Below are positions 52,760 through 64,000 of a stretch of 64,000 nucleotides of DNA, in pieces. The stretch is taken from positions 90,785,642 through 90,849,641 of the forward strand of contig CM049306.1 in assembly GCA_026874595.1 (NCBI GenBank), written 5' to 3'. The number at the start of each line of letters is the position of its first letter. The first letter of the stretch is position 1. A program made the translations under genes and the position numbers. This DNA comes from Sipunculus nudus. Its lineage: Eukaryota; Annelida; Sipuncula; Golfingiida; Sipunculidae. Under the pieces are notes generated by a model. It was not told where the DNA came from, did no database searches, and worked only from the letters and a program-made list of their open reading frames with translations.

Positions 52760-54731
52760 AGAGATAACTGAATTTATGGTTAGCATGACTGGGTCTCTCC
52801 AAGTTGGACCAGTGACTTTATAAACCAATTGCTAGCTTCTCGGACAGTTGCAATAGGCAGACTGGCAGACACTAAGGATATGGTAGTGTAGACCTGTCAT
52901 GGTATAGATGCATTAAATGGGGACTTATATTAGCTCACTGGCAGAAAGAGGAAATTTGTGAAAATAAAAATGTGGGATGACTAGTTGAGTGTCCATTACA
53001 CATTGAACCCACATTTTTCTGTATTGAAATGTGGGTTCACTTGTTTTTTTAGTCCCTTCATTTCACCCCTGTATAATACACATACCCCTGTTAAGGATTC
53101 CGAAGAAATGAAGATATCTTAAGTTGTTAAAAGCAGGGTTTTAAACTTGAAGGAACTTCTAGTCTCAAGGCCTGAAGACCCCATATGTCTTTGCTTATCC
53201 CTTTGTATTAAATGTCAAGCAAGCCTTGAGAATTGTTCCTTGACAGGTAAATGCAGGAAAGTAAATCATATATGGAAGCCAAATTGTTATTGTTGTGACC
53301 TATCCAGGGAAAAAAGGGAATATACCATTTTGGATCAAAGAAAATAGGTTAAAGGTGCCCATTCGCCTGCCTTTTGAAAATAATTTGATTTCTGTATGGC
53401 TTCCTCTGTGTATATATTTATGATTTTAGTGTAATTTTGGTAGTGAAATGTTCCTATAATGCCTTCGTGAAATAATACGAGTTCAAATCGAAGACTGCTG
53501 CCCGGTGGCCATATTAGACTTCTCACAAGTCTAAATTTAATAACGCACATGTTTCTTTATAGAACAATCACCATATTAAATTTTATAGCAATGGCTCAAA
53601 CAGTTCTTGAGAAAATTAATGTGAAACTAAAATTAATATCCAAGCAGGATGGCCATACTTTATATTATGACAGGTAAGAAATTACAGGCACATTTTCCCC
53701 ATCTTGATCAGTCATCATAAAATGTCACAGCAATAACTTGAATCGTTTTTAAATCTTGAGATGATGATCACAATAGAGTGGAACAAATGAACTATGAACA
53801 CACAGACAGACAGACAGGAAACCCTTTTGTTGCAGGGTACCCACATCGCTGCGACTGGGACCCACATTGTGAAAATCAAAACTACTGCCCATGTGCAGAT
53901 TTTAAACTCCAGCAGGTTTAGATTTATACTGGGGTCAACATAGATTATATCACCCACCAACATGTGCCTTGGAAAAGATCAGGAGCTGACAAGACTTATA
54001 TGGAGGCTGCAAAAAAGAATCCAACTCTAGCTACCGTGTGGCAGGAAACGGCCACCATGTAAGCCTGGCTGGTGGGATACCATACTATACCATAATATAC
54101 TGAATTGAAACATAACACTAAAATTTAAGAAATTAATTAGTGCATGCATTTACCAAAATTAAAGTCATCTGCATGCAGGGACCTGGGCATATTGAAAAGC
54201 CTCCCTTGCAATCCAGAGACCCATGCAGGTCCATACAAGCAACAATCTTCATTTATGAAAAGTGAGCATTTTTCACTGTGTTTCAAAAGTTAAACTTTTT
54301 AGATTACAGCAGTTGGTTAACAAAAGCATCAGTTAGTGTTTCGTTCACATGATCTATATATTTGAAATTTTTTTATGAGGGCTCCTGCCATCTTGATAAA
54401 TCTGACCTTTTGTTTTCACTGAATTCGGAGAAAATGGATCAAGTTTTGTTCCAATTTTGCATGCCAATTATCTGAAAGATATCCTGCATTCAGTTTTTAA
54501 CCAATATTTCAGAGATCTTTGACCCTGGCCATTCAAAATTGACTTTACTTCAAAGAGTACTTATTATCTTGGAATAGAGATTTTGGCGTTTACATGATAC
54601 AGTGGATTGATCTTATGTCAGGAATGGGCATAAGTCTGTTCCCATTATATAGAGATTTTAGTAATCATTGAGGCTACATGGTGTCTCAGTCTAGCCCAGC
54701 GCCAAAACTAAAGAAACAACCTTATGACAAA

Positions 54732-54755
54732 GGGGGGGGGGGGGGGGGGGGGGGG
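54732..54755. repeat. Poly-G tract (24 G)
   Basis: Uninterrupted G run, 18 bp left of the pogo-type MITE at 54773. Confidence 0.97.
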
Positions 54756-54772
54756 AGCTCAATGTGAATTTA

Positions 54773-54947
54773 TACAGTGGGACCACACAATTACAGCCAT
54801 CTCTAGGACTGACCAAAATGGTGATTATTTTAGGATGGTCATATTTGTGAAGTTACCGGCATCATATATTTGAGACCAAGAAAAGTGGTCATATATGTGG
54901 GGGTGGTTCCAATTGTGGGGTGGTCACAAGGCGGGGGTACCACTGTA
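54773..54947. mobile_element. pogo-type MITE (~175 bp)
   Basis: The left end is TACAGTGGGACCACAC and the right end in reverse complement is TACAGTGGTACCCCCGC. The interior has repeated 'gtggtca'/'tggtcatat' motifs in both orientations. TA at both borders. It lies in the archease/MRPS18C tail-to-tail interval. Confidence 0.72.
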
Positions 54948-55012
54948 GTTGAATGTTCTATACCACTACCTGCATTCAAGAACACCAAAAGCAAGACTTT
55001 ACAATATGACTT

Positions 55013-55018
55013 TTTATT
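55013..55018 (-). terminator. Possible poly(A) signal of MRPS18C
   Basis: AATAAA on the minus strand about 390 nt beyond the MRPS18C stop. Supported by position and hexamer only. Confidence 0.35.
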
Positions 55019-55405
55019 GTATTCTGTACATTGTGTGCCACATACTTTACATATGGGTACATATTCAATGAAAATACTTAATAAATGTACAAAAATTTAC
55101 ATATTCTTCTTGTCACTCAGCAGGGACGTCTTCTCATCACTGTTGTAATATGTATATATATAGTCCAAGAAGGTTTAATGTTTGAACTGATTGATCCGAC
55201 ACCATACAGGTAATTCTTTTTCAGGATTTCTTCATTTTCACAGATCCTATCTATTATCCAACACTGTTATCCAACACTTCAAATTTAGCAATGTCTCAAA
55301 TATCTGTCCAATAGCTTTACTCCTTTTAGACCTAGGACTATTCCATAATGACAACAGTTTTCCACAACTTTTAAAGCAACAGAGGTGCACATTCCCTTGT
55401 TCTGG

Positions 55406-58400
55406 TCATCTCCGCCGGAATGGATCAAATAGTTTTGGGTCACGCAGGTATTGAGGATTTTTGTTCAGATGAGCCATGTAACCTGCAACAATCAAATAGA
55501 AGACATAAACAAGTGACCCATGGGTCATGATGCTGAGCTGCCAAGCATGACCTGTGACATCATGGACTGAAATTCACAACTTCCAGTCAAATTTTGAAGA
55601 ACCAATTTGCCAATTTGTTGAAAATTTTCTATGACAACAGAAATATATATCACCTATGTCTGGTTAAAACACAGTGAATTGATGGTCTGAGGAAAATGCA
55701 TGATTGTTAAGCTATCAGTAACTATTCAAACAGCTTGCTTGAAACCTGTCAGTCTCAAAGGAACACCACAAAGGGAAAATATAAGATCAAAATATATAGC
55801 AAAAATCAAGGAAATACATGCAAGAATTATTGAGAAACAGGTGCTTCTGTATGAATTTTTATTCAATACAAGCCAACTGTACTGCACTTTTATAAATGAT
55901 GGTAATATTTATTCAGAAATATTTGACCCAATCCTTTACAAGATTACATAAATATACATCCAACTGCATTCACTTTAACTGTTCTTGAGATAATATGATC
56001 AAAAGGAATTAAAAGATGGTTGCCTGGTGGCCATATTGGACTTCTGACAAGTCTGAAATCAGACAACAAACATTCTCTAAATCGGACCAAACATTAAAGA
56101 AAAATTACTGAAACTGCACTGAAGAAAGAATTTCTAAGGTGGCTAACTGGCAGAAATTATGGATTTCTGACAAGTACGACATTTGATATCCCACATTCTC
56201 CAATAAGAGACCAAACTTGGGCAAATTATCCAGTAATGAATGCCCAAAATAATTCAAAAGGCATGTCCAGGCCCTCATATCAGATTTATAGATATGCAAT
56301 TGTAAAAAGTGTAAGTCCAATATTTTTTATTATCACTCTGCTTTTCAATGGGGTCAGCAGGGTAGGTAAACTGCCAAACCTGAAAGAAAAGAAATACAGA
56401 AAGCATGACTAAGAATCTTGAAATAAAACAAAAAGCCATCCTAAATCAAGGTACACATCCACATATTATGAGAACAAACACTTGCTTTTATATGTGGTGA
56501 TATATATTAAAATATTCAGATATCTAGGAAACTAAGTTTATTGCTAGGATTCCATAAAATAAACTGCAAAATGTTCCCATCATCTTATAAATCAGTAGCT
56601 AAACCTTAATACTATACTCTCATAGTCTTAATGCCTGGCTGAAGCATTCTGACAACAGTGTTTTTGTTATGAAGTAACGAGGTACTTATCACTGAGCCTT
56701 ATCACTTAATAGGCTGATACAAAAGGGAGTCATATGTCACCAGTGTCACTCACAATTACAGCCACACAGGGAGAATTACCAGCTGGAGTGGGATGGTTAT
56801 ATACACAAGAAAAATAGAGATGGTCTATAAAATAAGTAATTGTGAACATCCCTGACCTATGACCTTGGCCTTTTGCCCATATATCAACTGGATTCTTTCT
56901 AAATGATGGGTAACTACTAACCACTTAAATCTGGTGTAATTACTTGGCAACCAATGGGTGAATAACTTTGACCTGCAACCTTTAACCTGCTGACCAGCTG
57001 ACCCCAAAATCAATAAGTTATTTATTCAAGCAAAAAGACCCATAAATATGAAGTTTGAGTCAAAGTGAGTGATGCATAGATGTGGCATATGTGAAAGACT
57101 GAAGGTTTGGGTTGAACAGTTACACTTGAAATATGCTCACAAGCATTTAGAACAATGAAATATTGCAACCTTGACCTTTGACTTTTTGACCTCAACATCA
57201 ATAGGCTTCTTCCCTTATTGGTAGGTAAGCCATATATGACAGATGGAAGGTACAGATTGAAAAGTTTGCCTGAAAATGACTCCACCCAAGAAGTGGGTGC
57301 TGTGAACTTGACCTTTGACCTCAAAATCAACAGGTCTTTCCCCCTGTTGGCAGAGAAGCGATATCAGTGCTGGAAGGTTTGGAATGAAAAGTCTAGCTTG
57401 AAATGTGTCCACAACCTTTTCAAAGAAGTGGACCCTGTGACCCTGACCTTTGACCTTGTGACCTCAAAATCTATAGGATTCTTCTCCAACTTAGTAGGTG
57501 AGCTATATGTGAAAAATCAAAGAATTGGGATGAAAGGGTTGGCTTAAAATGCATCCACAGGCTTTTCAAAGAAGAGGCTCCTGTGACCTTGACCTTTGAC
57601 CTTTTGACCTAAAAAAAATTATGGTTCTTACCCTGTTGGTAGGTGAGCTGTATGTGAAAGAAGGAAGGTTTGGGATGAAAATTTTGTCTCAAAGAGTTAT
57701 TTCTGGGGGGTGCAAACACACCCCATAACTTCGAGAATATAGGTCGCAGTGACCTAATTTCAGGTTTGCAAGGAGATCTTTTTATAACCTCTAAGACTGC
57801 ATAGGGTTCATGGCCCTAGCCCCTACGGTTACGATTTGTGCCCTGCTAACGGCCGGACAGCCGGCCGGACGACCGACCGGACGGACAGACGACGGACAAA
57901 GACCCATCACTATAGCCCAGCATGACTGAAAGTCAGCTGAGCTAAAAATCATTAGTTCCTAAAACATAAAGTGGTTAGCACCACTGAACTTTATTTACGA
58001 TTAGGATGAATACTTTGAATGCTAGGATGAATGCAGAAGAATACTAGCTTCTAGTCACACCAGATAAGACAAAATCGAAATCGATAACAAATATAGGAGA
58101 AGCATTTTTTTTTAATAATTCTGAAAAGTTTTGCAAACAGAAAAAAATCTGTGTTAAACTTCAAAAGCCGACACCTATACAAATCAGATTGAGAAAAATA
58201 GATTCAGTCAAGAAATGTCTTTTATCATAATTTTGAAAAGTTTCGTACATCTGCATAATAAATTTATTTCAAAATTCTGTGTAGAAGTTTAATACCCTAC
58301 ACTTAGGCTTCTCAGCTTACACAAAATCAAAACTGGTAAAAATATCAAGGAGAATCATTTTATTGTGATTTTTTAAAAAAGTTTGCATAAATTAGCACTG

Positions 58401-61400
58401 TTAATGAAATTTCAAATTTCTGTTTTAAGTTTAACCAGCCACAGCTAGCCACTTGCATAATTTTTGCATTATCATGAATTTCAAATCCTGTTTAGGAGTT
58501 TAAAAGACAACTCACAGCCCTATCAGATAAAACAAATGGAACCAAATCAGTAAAGAAATACAGGAGAAGCATATTGATTTGTGTTGTGGATGGATGCAGG
58601 ATGCTGCATTGGCATAGCTTATAAAGCTAATGATAAACTAAAAGTACACAAACAAGAAAATAGATGTTTTGTTGATAAAACTTTTTCTGTGTCCTGGTAA
58701 CTATATATGCTGAAATCCCTAGCTTGAGGGAAGTTTTAACATTAGGTTGATAAGAAACACGATTAATGAGCAAAACTGAGGGTATTAAACTGCAGGTTAT
58801 GAGTATCTATGATGCTTTCTAATAATGTTCTGTTAAAAAAAAGTCGGACCATAGGAGGAAAAGAGGTGTAACACATCTGTCTTAAAGGTCTGCTGATAAA
58901 AACATTTTTGATAAAATTCCTCATTATACTGCAATCAATTAAGATTTATTAAAAGAAATACAGTAATAACCACGTAATTATGATAAAATGTAACAGAAAC
59001 TGAATGAAAAGTACAAAATATTACAGTCTGAGCTAAAGATGAGATATGGTTTGGCCATTCAAATGAACTCACCGAAGTATCTTGCTGTTCTAATCAGATT
59101 TGACACCCGGACCTGCATATACGCACACAGTCCTGTGATGTGTTTTCCATAAATCCTACCTGTGTAGGGAGAGATGAACTGACTCAGGAGCCTGGTGTTC
59201 TGTAAAAATTACACAATAAGTAAAATATCAGCTCTTACGTATGATATTATATGTTTTTATTTTAAGAACAGAGATGTGCTTCATGCAGAAATGTGAATCT
59301 CTTTTCAAAGTTTGACATATTGCATGCAGATTTGCCACGCAAGCCCGAACAATATTTCCTTTGATTAAATTCAATGATTCAGCTTACTGATGAGCCTAGA
59401 TCAAGAATGTTATTGCCTTGTTATTTTAAATTTAATTGTTGACATTTCTGAAAGCCTAATGCTAAGAATGGTGTAACTTATGTTACAAAACAGTACAGAA
59501 CTATGGCATTATTTATATATCTATGAAAATCACATGAGTAGTGAAAAATTTCATCATGGCTTAAGATTTGTAGTTATGTTATAGATATTATACAGGTACA
59601 CAGAAATTCCTGAATGTAATCCAAATGTAATCATTAATGGGAAAAAGGGATCAATGCTAAAATCTTACCTTGAAATCTAACTCGACATCATATTGACAAA
59701 GTATACATTTTCGGTCTGGTTTCTCGTATGGATTCTTCAAATCAGATGCTGGCTGCAGTACAGAATTAAAAAATAATAATCTTTAAAGATTAAAAATTTT
59801 TTTTTCAGAAAGATAAGAAGCTTGCTGATAACTCACCCACTGAATTGTTTATCCAGAACATTTTCACCAACTTCAGTTATTTCTTTAATTTTTGGCATTT
59901 ATTGATGTCATGAACTGACATTCCTTTGATATAGTACATCACTTTAGATATCCCATTGGGTACATAGAAAAAAATATTTAAATTTATGTAAAGCACATGA
60001 GATTGTCAAACTGAGCACATAAGAAAATAATTTGGGCCTGCTCTAAGCTAAAATGATGTTACTCGTGGAATGTTCATGTGCTCTGTCTCAATCATTATGA
60101 CAGGTAATGAATTCTGGTATATCCCTGGCCCTGCCCACATTATAACACTAGAAAATAGGGACCCTTTGTAGAGGAAGGGTATAATGCCATATAGTGAGTC
60201 CCTTGACCTGTTAGGTAGAGGACTCCCCAAACCCATAAGGTAGTGACATCTGGTGGTCAATACGGATGCAATTATTTATGTCTTAGTGGTAATGGGCCAA
60301 GATGAAGGTCAGCAATGGTGAGAGCAAGAGCAGTGCGATGTTGTGTGACAGAGCTGTGATGCTGCTGGGAATTCAATTATGTGCAAGTGGAAGGACCAAA
60401 CTGATGTGCATTCTGTAAGTTAGGGCATCTAAGTCATGCTGATAGCTAAACTGGCCCACTGTCATGGCCAGTTTCAGCAGGTTTTCTGGGATAAACAGAC
60501 AGGACAATTTTAGTAGTATACAGATGGAATCAAATCAGGAAGGCTAAATAACAACATATAATTCTTTTTTATGCTTTCCTTCATCCTCTTTCAAGAGACA
60601 GTGCCACCAACAGGCCATGGACCTATCCTCTCAATTAGGGTCCCCATCACTCAGCTGAATTTGTCTGTAAGAATATTTTTATGAGCTTTTTTTTAAAATG
60701 TGGGTCCTGTGACCTTAATCAATGATCTTGTGACAAAAAAATCTGAGAACTTACTATCCTTGAATTTACATGCAGCATTTAGATTATCATAACAATCTTT
60801 TAAAAAGGGGATCCAGTGGCCCTGACCTATGACAAGGTATCCTCAAAATCTACAGATTTTTTGCACTTTGGGCTGGTAAGCCATGTGTGAAAGATGGACA
60901 GTTCAGGATGAAAAGTTTTATTTAGAGTGAAGTGACAATTTTTTTAAAGATGTGGCTCCTGTGACCTTCACCTTTGACTTCAGGACCCCGTAAATCAAAA
61001 TGTTTCTTACTTAAGTGGTGGGTCATTAAAAAATCAATTTAGAAGTCTACCTGTCTATCTAAACTGGAGTTAACGTCCATAAACTAAATTGTGAATGGAT
61101 GGGCCTTGTGACCTTGACCTTATGACCAAAAAAACATACAAGTTCTTGCTTAAGTGGTGGGCCATACATGAGTCAAGTCTGAAACCAATATGTCAAACTA
61201 ACCTGAAGTTATCATATGGAAACTTATTTGAGGACAGATGGCCCCTGTGACCCTGCCCTTGTGACCCAAAATTCAATTATGTTCTTTCAATATTTGAAAG
61301 TCAGCTATATGCACAAGATAGGAAGGTTTGGGATGAAAAGCTTGGTTTAAAGTGCAGCCATAACCTTTAAAATAAGTAGGTCCTGTGACCTTGACCTTCG

Positions 61401-63004
61401 ACATCATGACCAAAATATCATAAGGGTTCTTGCTTTAGTGGTAGCCCTTAAATAAGTAAAGTTTGAAATCCATTTGTCAATCCAAACTAGAGTTATCATA
61501 TTGGAACAAATTTGCATGGATGGACAGTTGGACAGCTAGACAAACAGACAGACTGACAATGTGATTCCTATAGGGCATTCACTTACGATCAATGAACAGA
61601 CCATGTTTTGGGACACTAGATGAAACCACAGCTGAGAAACTGACATGATTGCTGCCATTTTATAGAATAAAAATATATAAAAAAATAGTAAAAATAAGAT
61701 AAAATACAGGTGGTGCCACCAGTTTTGGGAACTGACAGAAGTAGCCATGGTCAATACTCACAGCAAGATTCATGACGATCCATGCATTAATTATCAAGAT
61801 ACTGGAGGATTTGTAATAAATTTTTAATTATTTTTTTTTGGGGGGGGGGGGGGGTACTTACAAGCCCCATAGCTCAAAGGTTATAGGTAACAGTGACCTG
61901 ATTTCAGGTTTCCAAGGAGATATTTTTTCTTGAACTCCTTGGATATTTAGTTACAGGTTTCTATGGTCAGCAGTTATGATTTGTGCCCTGCTAATGGACT
62001 GCCAGATGGCTGGATGGACGACAGACAAAGCACCATACCTATACCTCAGTTGACATTTAGTCAGCTGACCTATTAATTATATTTTTTTTTCAGATGTTCC
62101 CAGTGGGACTCAGTATATAACATGGATTTCCCTGAAAATGTATGTTAAGGAAAATAAATTATTTTAATAGCTTCAAACATGTACATCCACACTAATACAA
62201 AAGCCTTACTGTATCTTTGCTTTGTTCTCTGAGAATTTTCTGCACCATTTCTTGATCAAAGCTGTTGTGGTCCTTAATCTCTACTGCTGCTTGACGCTGG
62301 GCAGGCTGCCTGACCAAACATGTGGCTGACACCGAGAAAGGTTTAATACTATTACCTGCAGAGACAGAAATACAGAAGTGAAGGATTGAGCATCAGAATT
62401 CACCATTTTCCTTGTTCCTATCATCAATCATTCATAGGGCTTGGTATCATCTGGCATTTCACACATCAAACCAATTCACAAAATCACATTGAAATTAGCA
62501 AATCAGTATGTGAACATTTTTTATAGACCTGTCTATGACGGAGGATATTGTTGTATACCCACTGTTTGTCCATCAGTCTGTTAACTTTTAGTGTTGCCAT
62601 AATAACTTACTCAGACTTTGATGGATTTTAATGAAAATCACCATAACTAGTAACAAAAAGATTATCTCACCAAGTTCGATTATGGGCAAAATCCACATCG
62701 TCTAGGCCGTTCACTGAAACTGGACTCATTCAGACTATTAGAGGGTTTGCCTATACACACCAGAAACCTGTTTACTGTAAACTGGACTAAAGTAAACCAG
62801 ACTACTGTAGACCACCTTTCAAGCACACTACAGTAAAATGAAAATGATGCAGATAAGTGGCCTACTGCTAACAGAGTAAACCAATTTACGATCCAGATTA
62901 TTTGCTAGTGTGGATACAGCCTTACTTAGCACATTCTTCACACAGGAGATATATATAAATCTGTGTATTGGCAAGTATAACCTTGAGAGACATTTGCCCT
63001 CCAT
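55406..63004 (-). CDS. MRPS18C: Mitochondrial small-subunit ribosomal protein bS18m, C form (complete, five exons)
   Basis: This is one of the three animal mitochondrial S18 paralogues, nuclear-encoded and imported into the 28S subunit. Exons in transcript order: 63004-62926, 62355-62210, 59752-59669, 59199-59073, 55482-55406. Phases close, giving 170 residues. The start MEGKCLSRLYLPIHRF is followed by IYISCVKNVL and SNSIKPFSVSATCLVRQPAQ; this leader is rich in Arg/Lys/Ser and poor in acids, as expected of a mitochondrial presequence. An in-frame upstream ATG at 63070 is an alternative start. The S18 core is clear: KNPYEKPDRKCILCQYDVEL, LLSQFISPYTGRIYGKHITG, then GYMAHLNKNPQYLRDPKLF ending PFRRR. 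It is longer than human MRPS18C (142) mainly in the leader. The CILC cysteine pair is kept. Exon 1 is the least certain: it rests on frame, a gtaagg donor and leader composition, not homology. Confidence 0.9.
57020..57700 (-). repeat. ~140-bp tandem repeat rich in TGACCTTTGACCT, MRPS18C intron 4
   Basis: About five units, each with 'ttggtaggtaagc'-like, 'gaaggtttgggatgaaaa'-like and 'ttgacctttgacctcaaaat'-like blocks. DR1-type TGACCTTTGACCT cores fall at 57309-57321, 57444-57456 and 57590-57602, with a variant at 57172. Related units occur at 60680-61560. Confidence 0.85.
57700..57955 (-). repeat. Family C repeat, reverse copy
   Basis: Reverse-complement relative of 47715-48800: 'cagtgacctaatttcaggtt', 'ggttacgatttgtgccctgc' and a 'ggacagccggccggacgacc' tract, ending 'agtcagctgagcta'. 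Confidence 0.78.
58040..58600. repeat. Degenerate tandem repeat, unit ~120-140 bp
   Basis: 'aggagaagcatttt' and 'ttctgaaaagttttgca' blocks recur near 58096, 58207, 58349 and 58561, in MRPS18C intron 4. Confidence 0.6.
60680..61560 (-). repeat. ~140-bp tandem repeat related to 57020-57700, MRPS18C intron 2
   Basis: 'cctgtgaccttcacctttgac', 'cttgtgaccttgacctta' and 'cctgtgaccttgaccttcga' blocks recur near 60957, 61108, 61248 and 61382, with 'ttcttgcttaagtggtggg' between them. It ends in a 'gacagctagacaaacagacag' run. Confidence 0.82.
61840..62075 (-). repeat. Family C repeat, reverse copy, with poly-G edge
   Basis: Starts with 15 G (61840-61854), then 'ggtaacagtgacctgatttc', 'ttatgatttgtgccctgcta' and 'ggacgacagacaaagcacc', ending 'tagtcagctgacctatta'. 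Same order as 57700-57955. Confidence 0.78.
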
Positions 63005-63070
63005 GGAGGTAGGTGTTACGGAAATTAATGCCAACTTTGTATGATGTATAAGGCAAATGTAATGATGCAC

Positions 63071-64000
63071 ATATTTCTTGTGTTATTTCCACTAGAGAAG
63101 CACTAGAGCTAAACGTAAACTGGGACTACAATGGTTGGTGACCCATTTTGCTGGCAATGTGGACATGGCTAACACAAAATAATCTCAAGCCCATAATAGT
63201 TATTAGGTCAATGATGTTGGAATAAATTTAGAGCATAAGACCAAAAATATAAGTAACAACAAAGCAGATTATATAACACTACCAGTGTCAAAATTTTGCT
63301 GTGAACCATGGAACACCAGACCCTGCTGACGGTCCTGTCATGTTGGGATTCCCCATCAAAATGCATTATGGTCATTCGTTGCTAAAACAAGATTTGAGAT
63401 TGTTTAATAAAGAAATACAATAACTCTTTCTTTAACTCTTATATAATCTTTGTTGGTATGTCTTATTTAAATTTTAATTGTATATAAGAAATATAACAGA
63501 AGTTGGTTTTAAAGCCATATCTGCTGATTGGCCACAATGGCAGCTATGTTTTATCTCACTGAATGGTCACGAAGCATGAAAATTAAATAGGGTAAAAGGA
63601 GTTAATAATTTCTCTGGTGGGTCAAAATTTTACATCTGAATTCTATCACACAAAAATTAAACAGATTCAAAGTGTTTATTAAAAGATTAGTATACATTTT
63701 TTATGGAATCTGAGCGTATTAACAATTTTGGTAATTATGAACACTGGCATCTTTAAAGAAGATAGTCCACAAAGATGGAAATATGAGATAATAATCTATA
63801 TTCAGGTCTAATTAGGCAACAGTTTTAGAGGAATTATCATTGTTTTGAAGTAAAAATGGCCCAAGTATCAGATGGAAACTGAATGATGCTGGAGTCAAAA
63901 ATTTTTTTTAGTAGCAATCAAGAACATCACAAGATTACCATGTGACACTTGGGCAATAAAAACATTTGAAACAGGGGTTTTAAAGTGAAACAGGTGTCCC
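63071..64000. other. MRPS18C 5' flank
   Basis: No gene identified. A short, relatively GC-rich block at about 63290-63390 stands out from the AT-rich background; it is open in more than one frame but matches nothing I know. Confidence 0.4.

Larger units (their letters stand above)
52359..54770. other. Intergenic (archease 3' flank) with poly-G tracts
   Basis: Holds the poly-G runs at 52729-52756 and 54732-54755, a diverged piece of the 144-bp repeat near 53500-53540, and a CAGA run near 53805. No gene recognised. Confidence 0.5.

Noticed and set aside
62612-62665. Alternative first exon of MRPS18C (MVIFIKIHQSL)
   Set aside because: In phase with a gtaagt donor, but it lies in sequence that looks like a dispersed repeat and gives a poorer presequence than 63004-62926.
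63285-63400. Possible upstream MRPS18C exon or another gene's exon
   Set aside because: Bordered by acceptor-like and donor-like sites, but the frame that would join exon 62355 in phase has stops and no ATG; a better leader exon exists at 63004-62926.

Overview
This window is AT-rich eukaryotic nuclear DNA with intron-split genes, microsatellites and very many dispersed and tandem repeats. No bacterial-style operons, tRNA or rRNA genes are visible. The five recognisable genes are all ancient animal genes. The repeat landscape suggests a lophotrochozoan, probably a marine bivalve or other mollusc: tandem arrays rich in 'gaccttgacctttgacc', elements ending in GTCC/GTCT tracts, DIRS retroelements, pogo and hAT MITEs. 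The organism call is an inference from repeat style; the genes alone only say 'animal'.

Layout. (1) 1-3640 is part of a decayed DIRS-like tyrosine-recombinase retrotransposon on the minus strand (RT and RNase H readable). (2) 4556-17861, minus strand, holds the first 13 coding exons of major vault protein (MVP, 432 residues). The C-terminal half lies beyond the left edge, so the DIRS element probably sits in an MVP intron. (3) 17862-24847 separates MVP from BUB3, which are head to head, and contains at least three DNA transposons. (4) 24848-32561, plus strand, is a complete six-exon BUB3 (326 residues). (5) 32562-39007 is a repeat-rich tail-to-tail interval. (6) 39008-43914, minus strand, is a complete six-exon DPCD (200 residues). 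(7) 43915-51902 has long microsatellites, a non-LTR retrotransposon remnant and several long tandem repeats. (8) 51903-52358, plus strand, is an uninterrupted archease gene (151 residues). (9) 52359-55405 is intergenic with two long poly-G runs. (10) 55406-63004, minus strand, is a complete five-exon mitochondrial ribosomal protein S18C (170 residues).

For the four intron-split genes, exon boundaries were placed by hand from splice signals, and the reading phase was checked across every junction. All junctions close in frame, and the translations match the known families. The five genes alternate in strand and belong to unrelated pathways (vault particle, spindle checkpoint, ciliary assembly, tRNA ligation, mitochondrial translation), so no functional cluster is implied.

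The most unusual observation is a roughly 34-bp minisatellite in an MVP intron. Its unit is a copy of the adjacent exon end plus its 5' splice site, giving a ladder of decoy splice donors. Also notable are tandem repeats carrying perfect nuclear-receptor response elements, and several non-autonomous DNA transposon families with recognisable terminal inverted repeats.
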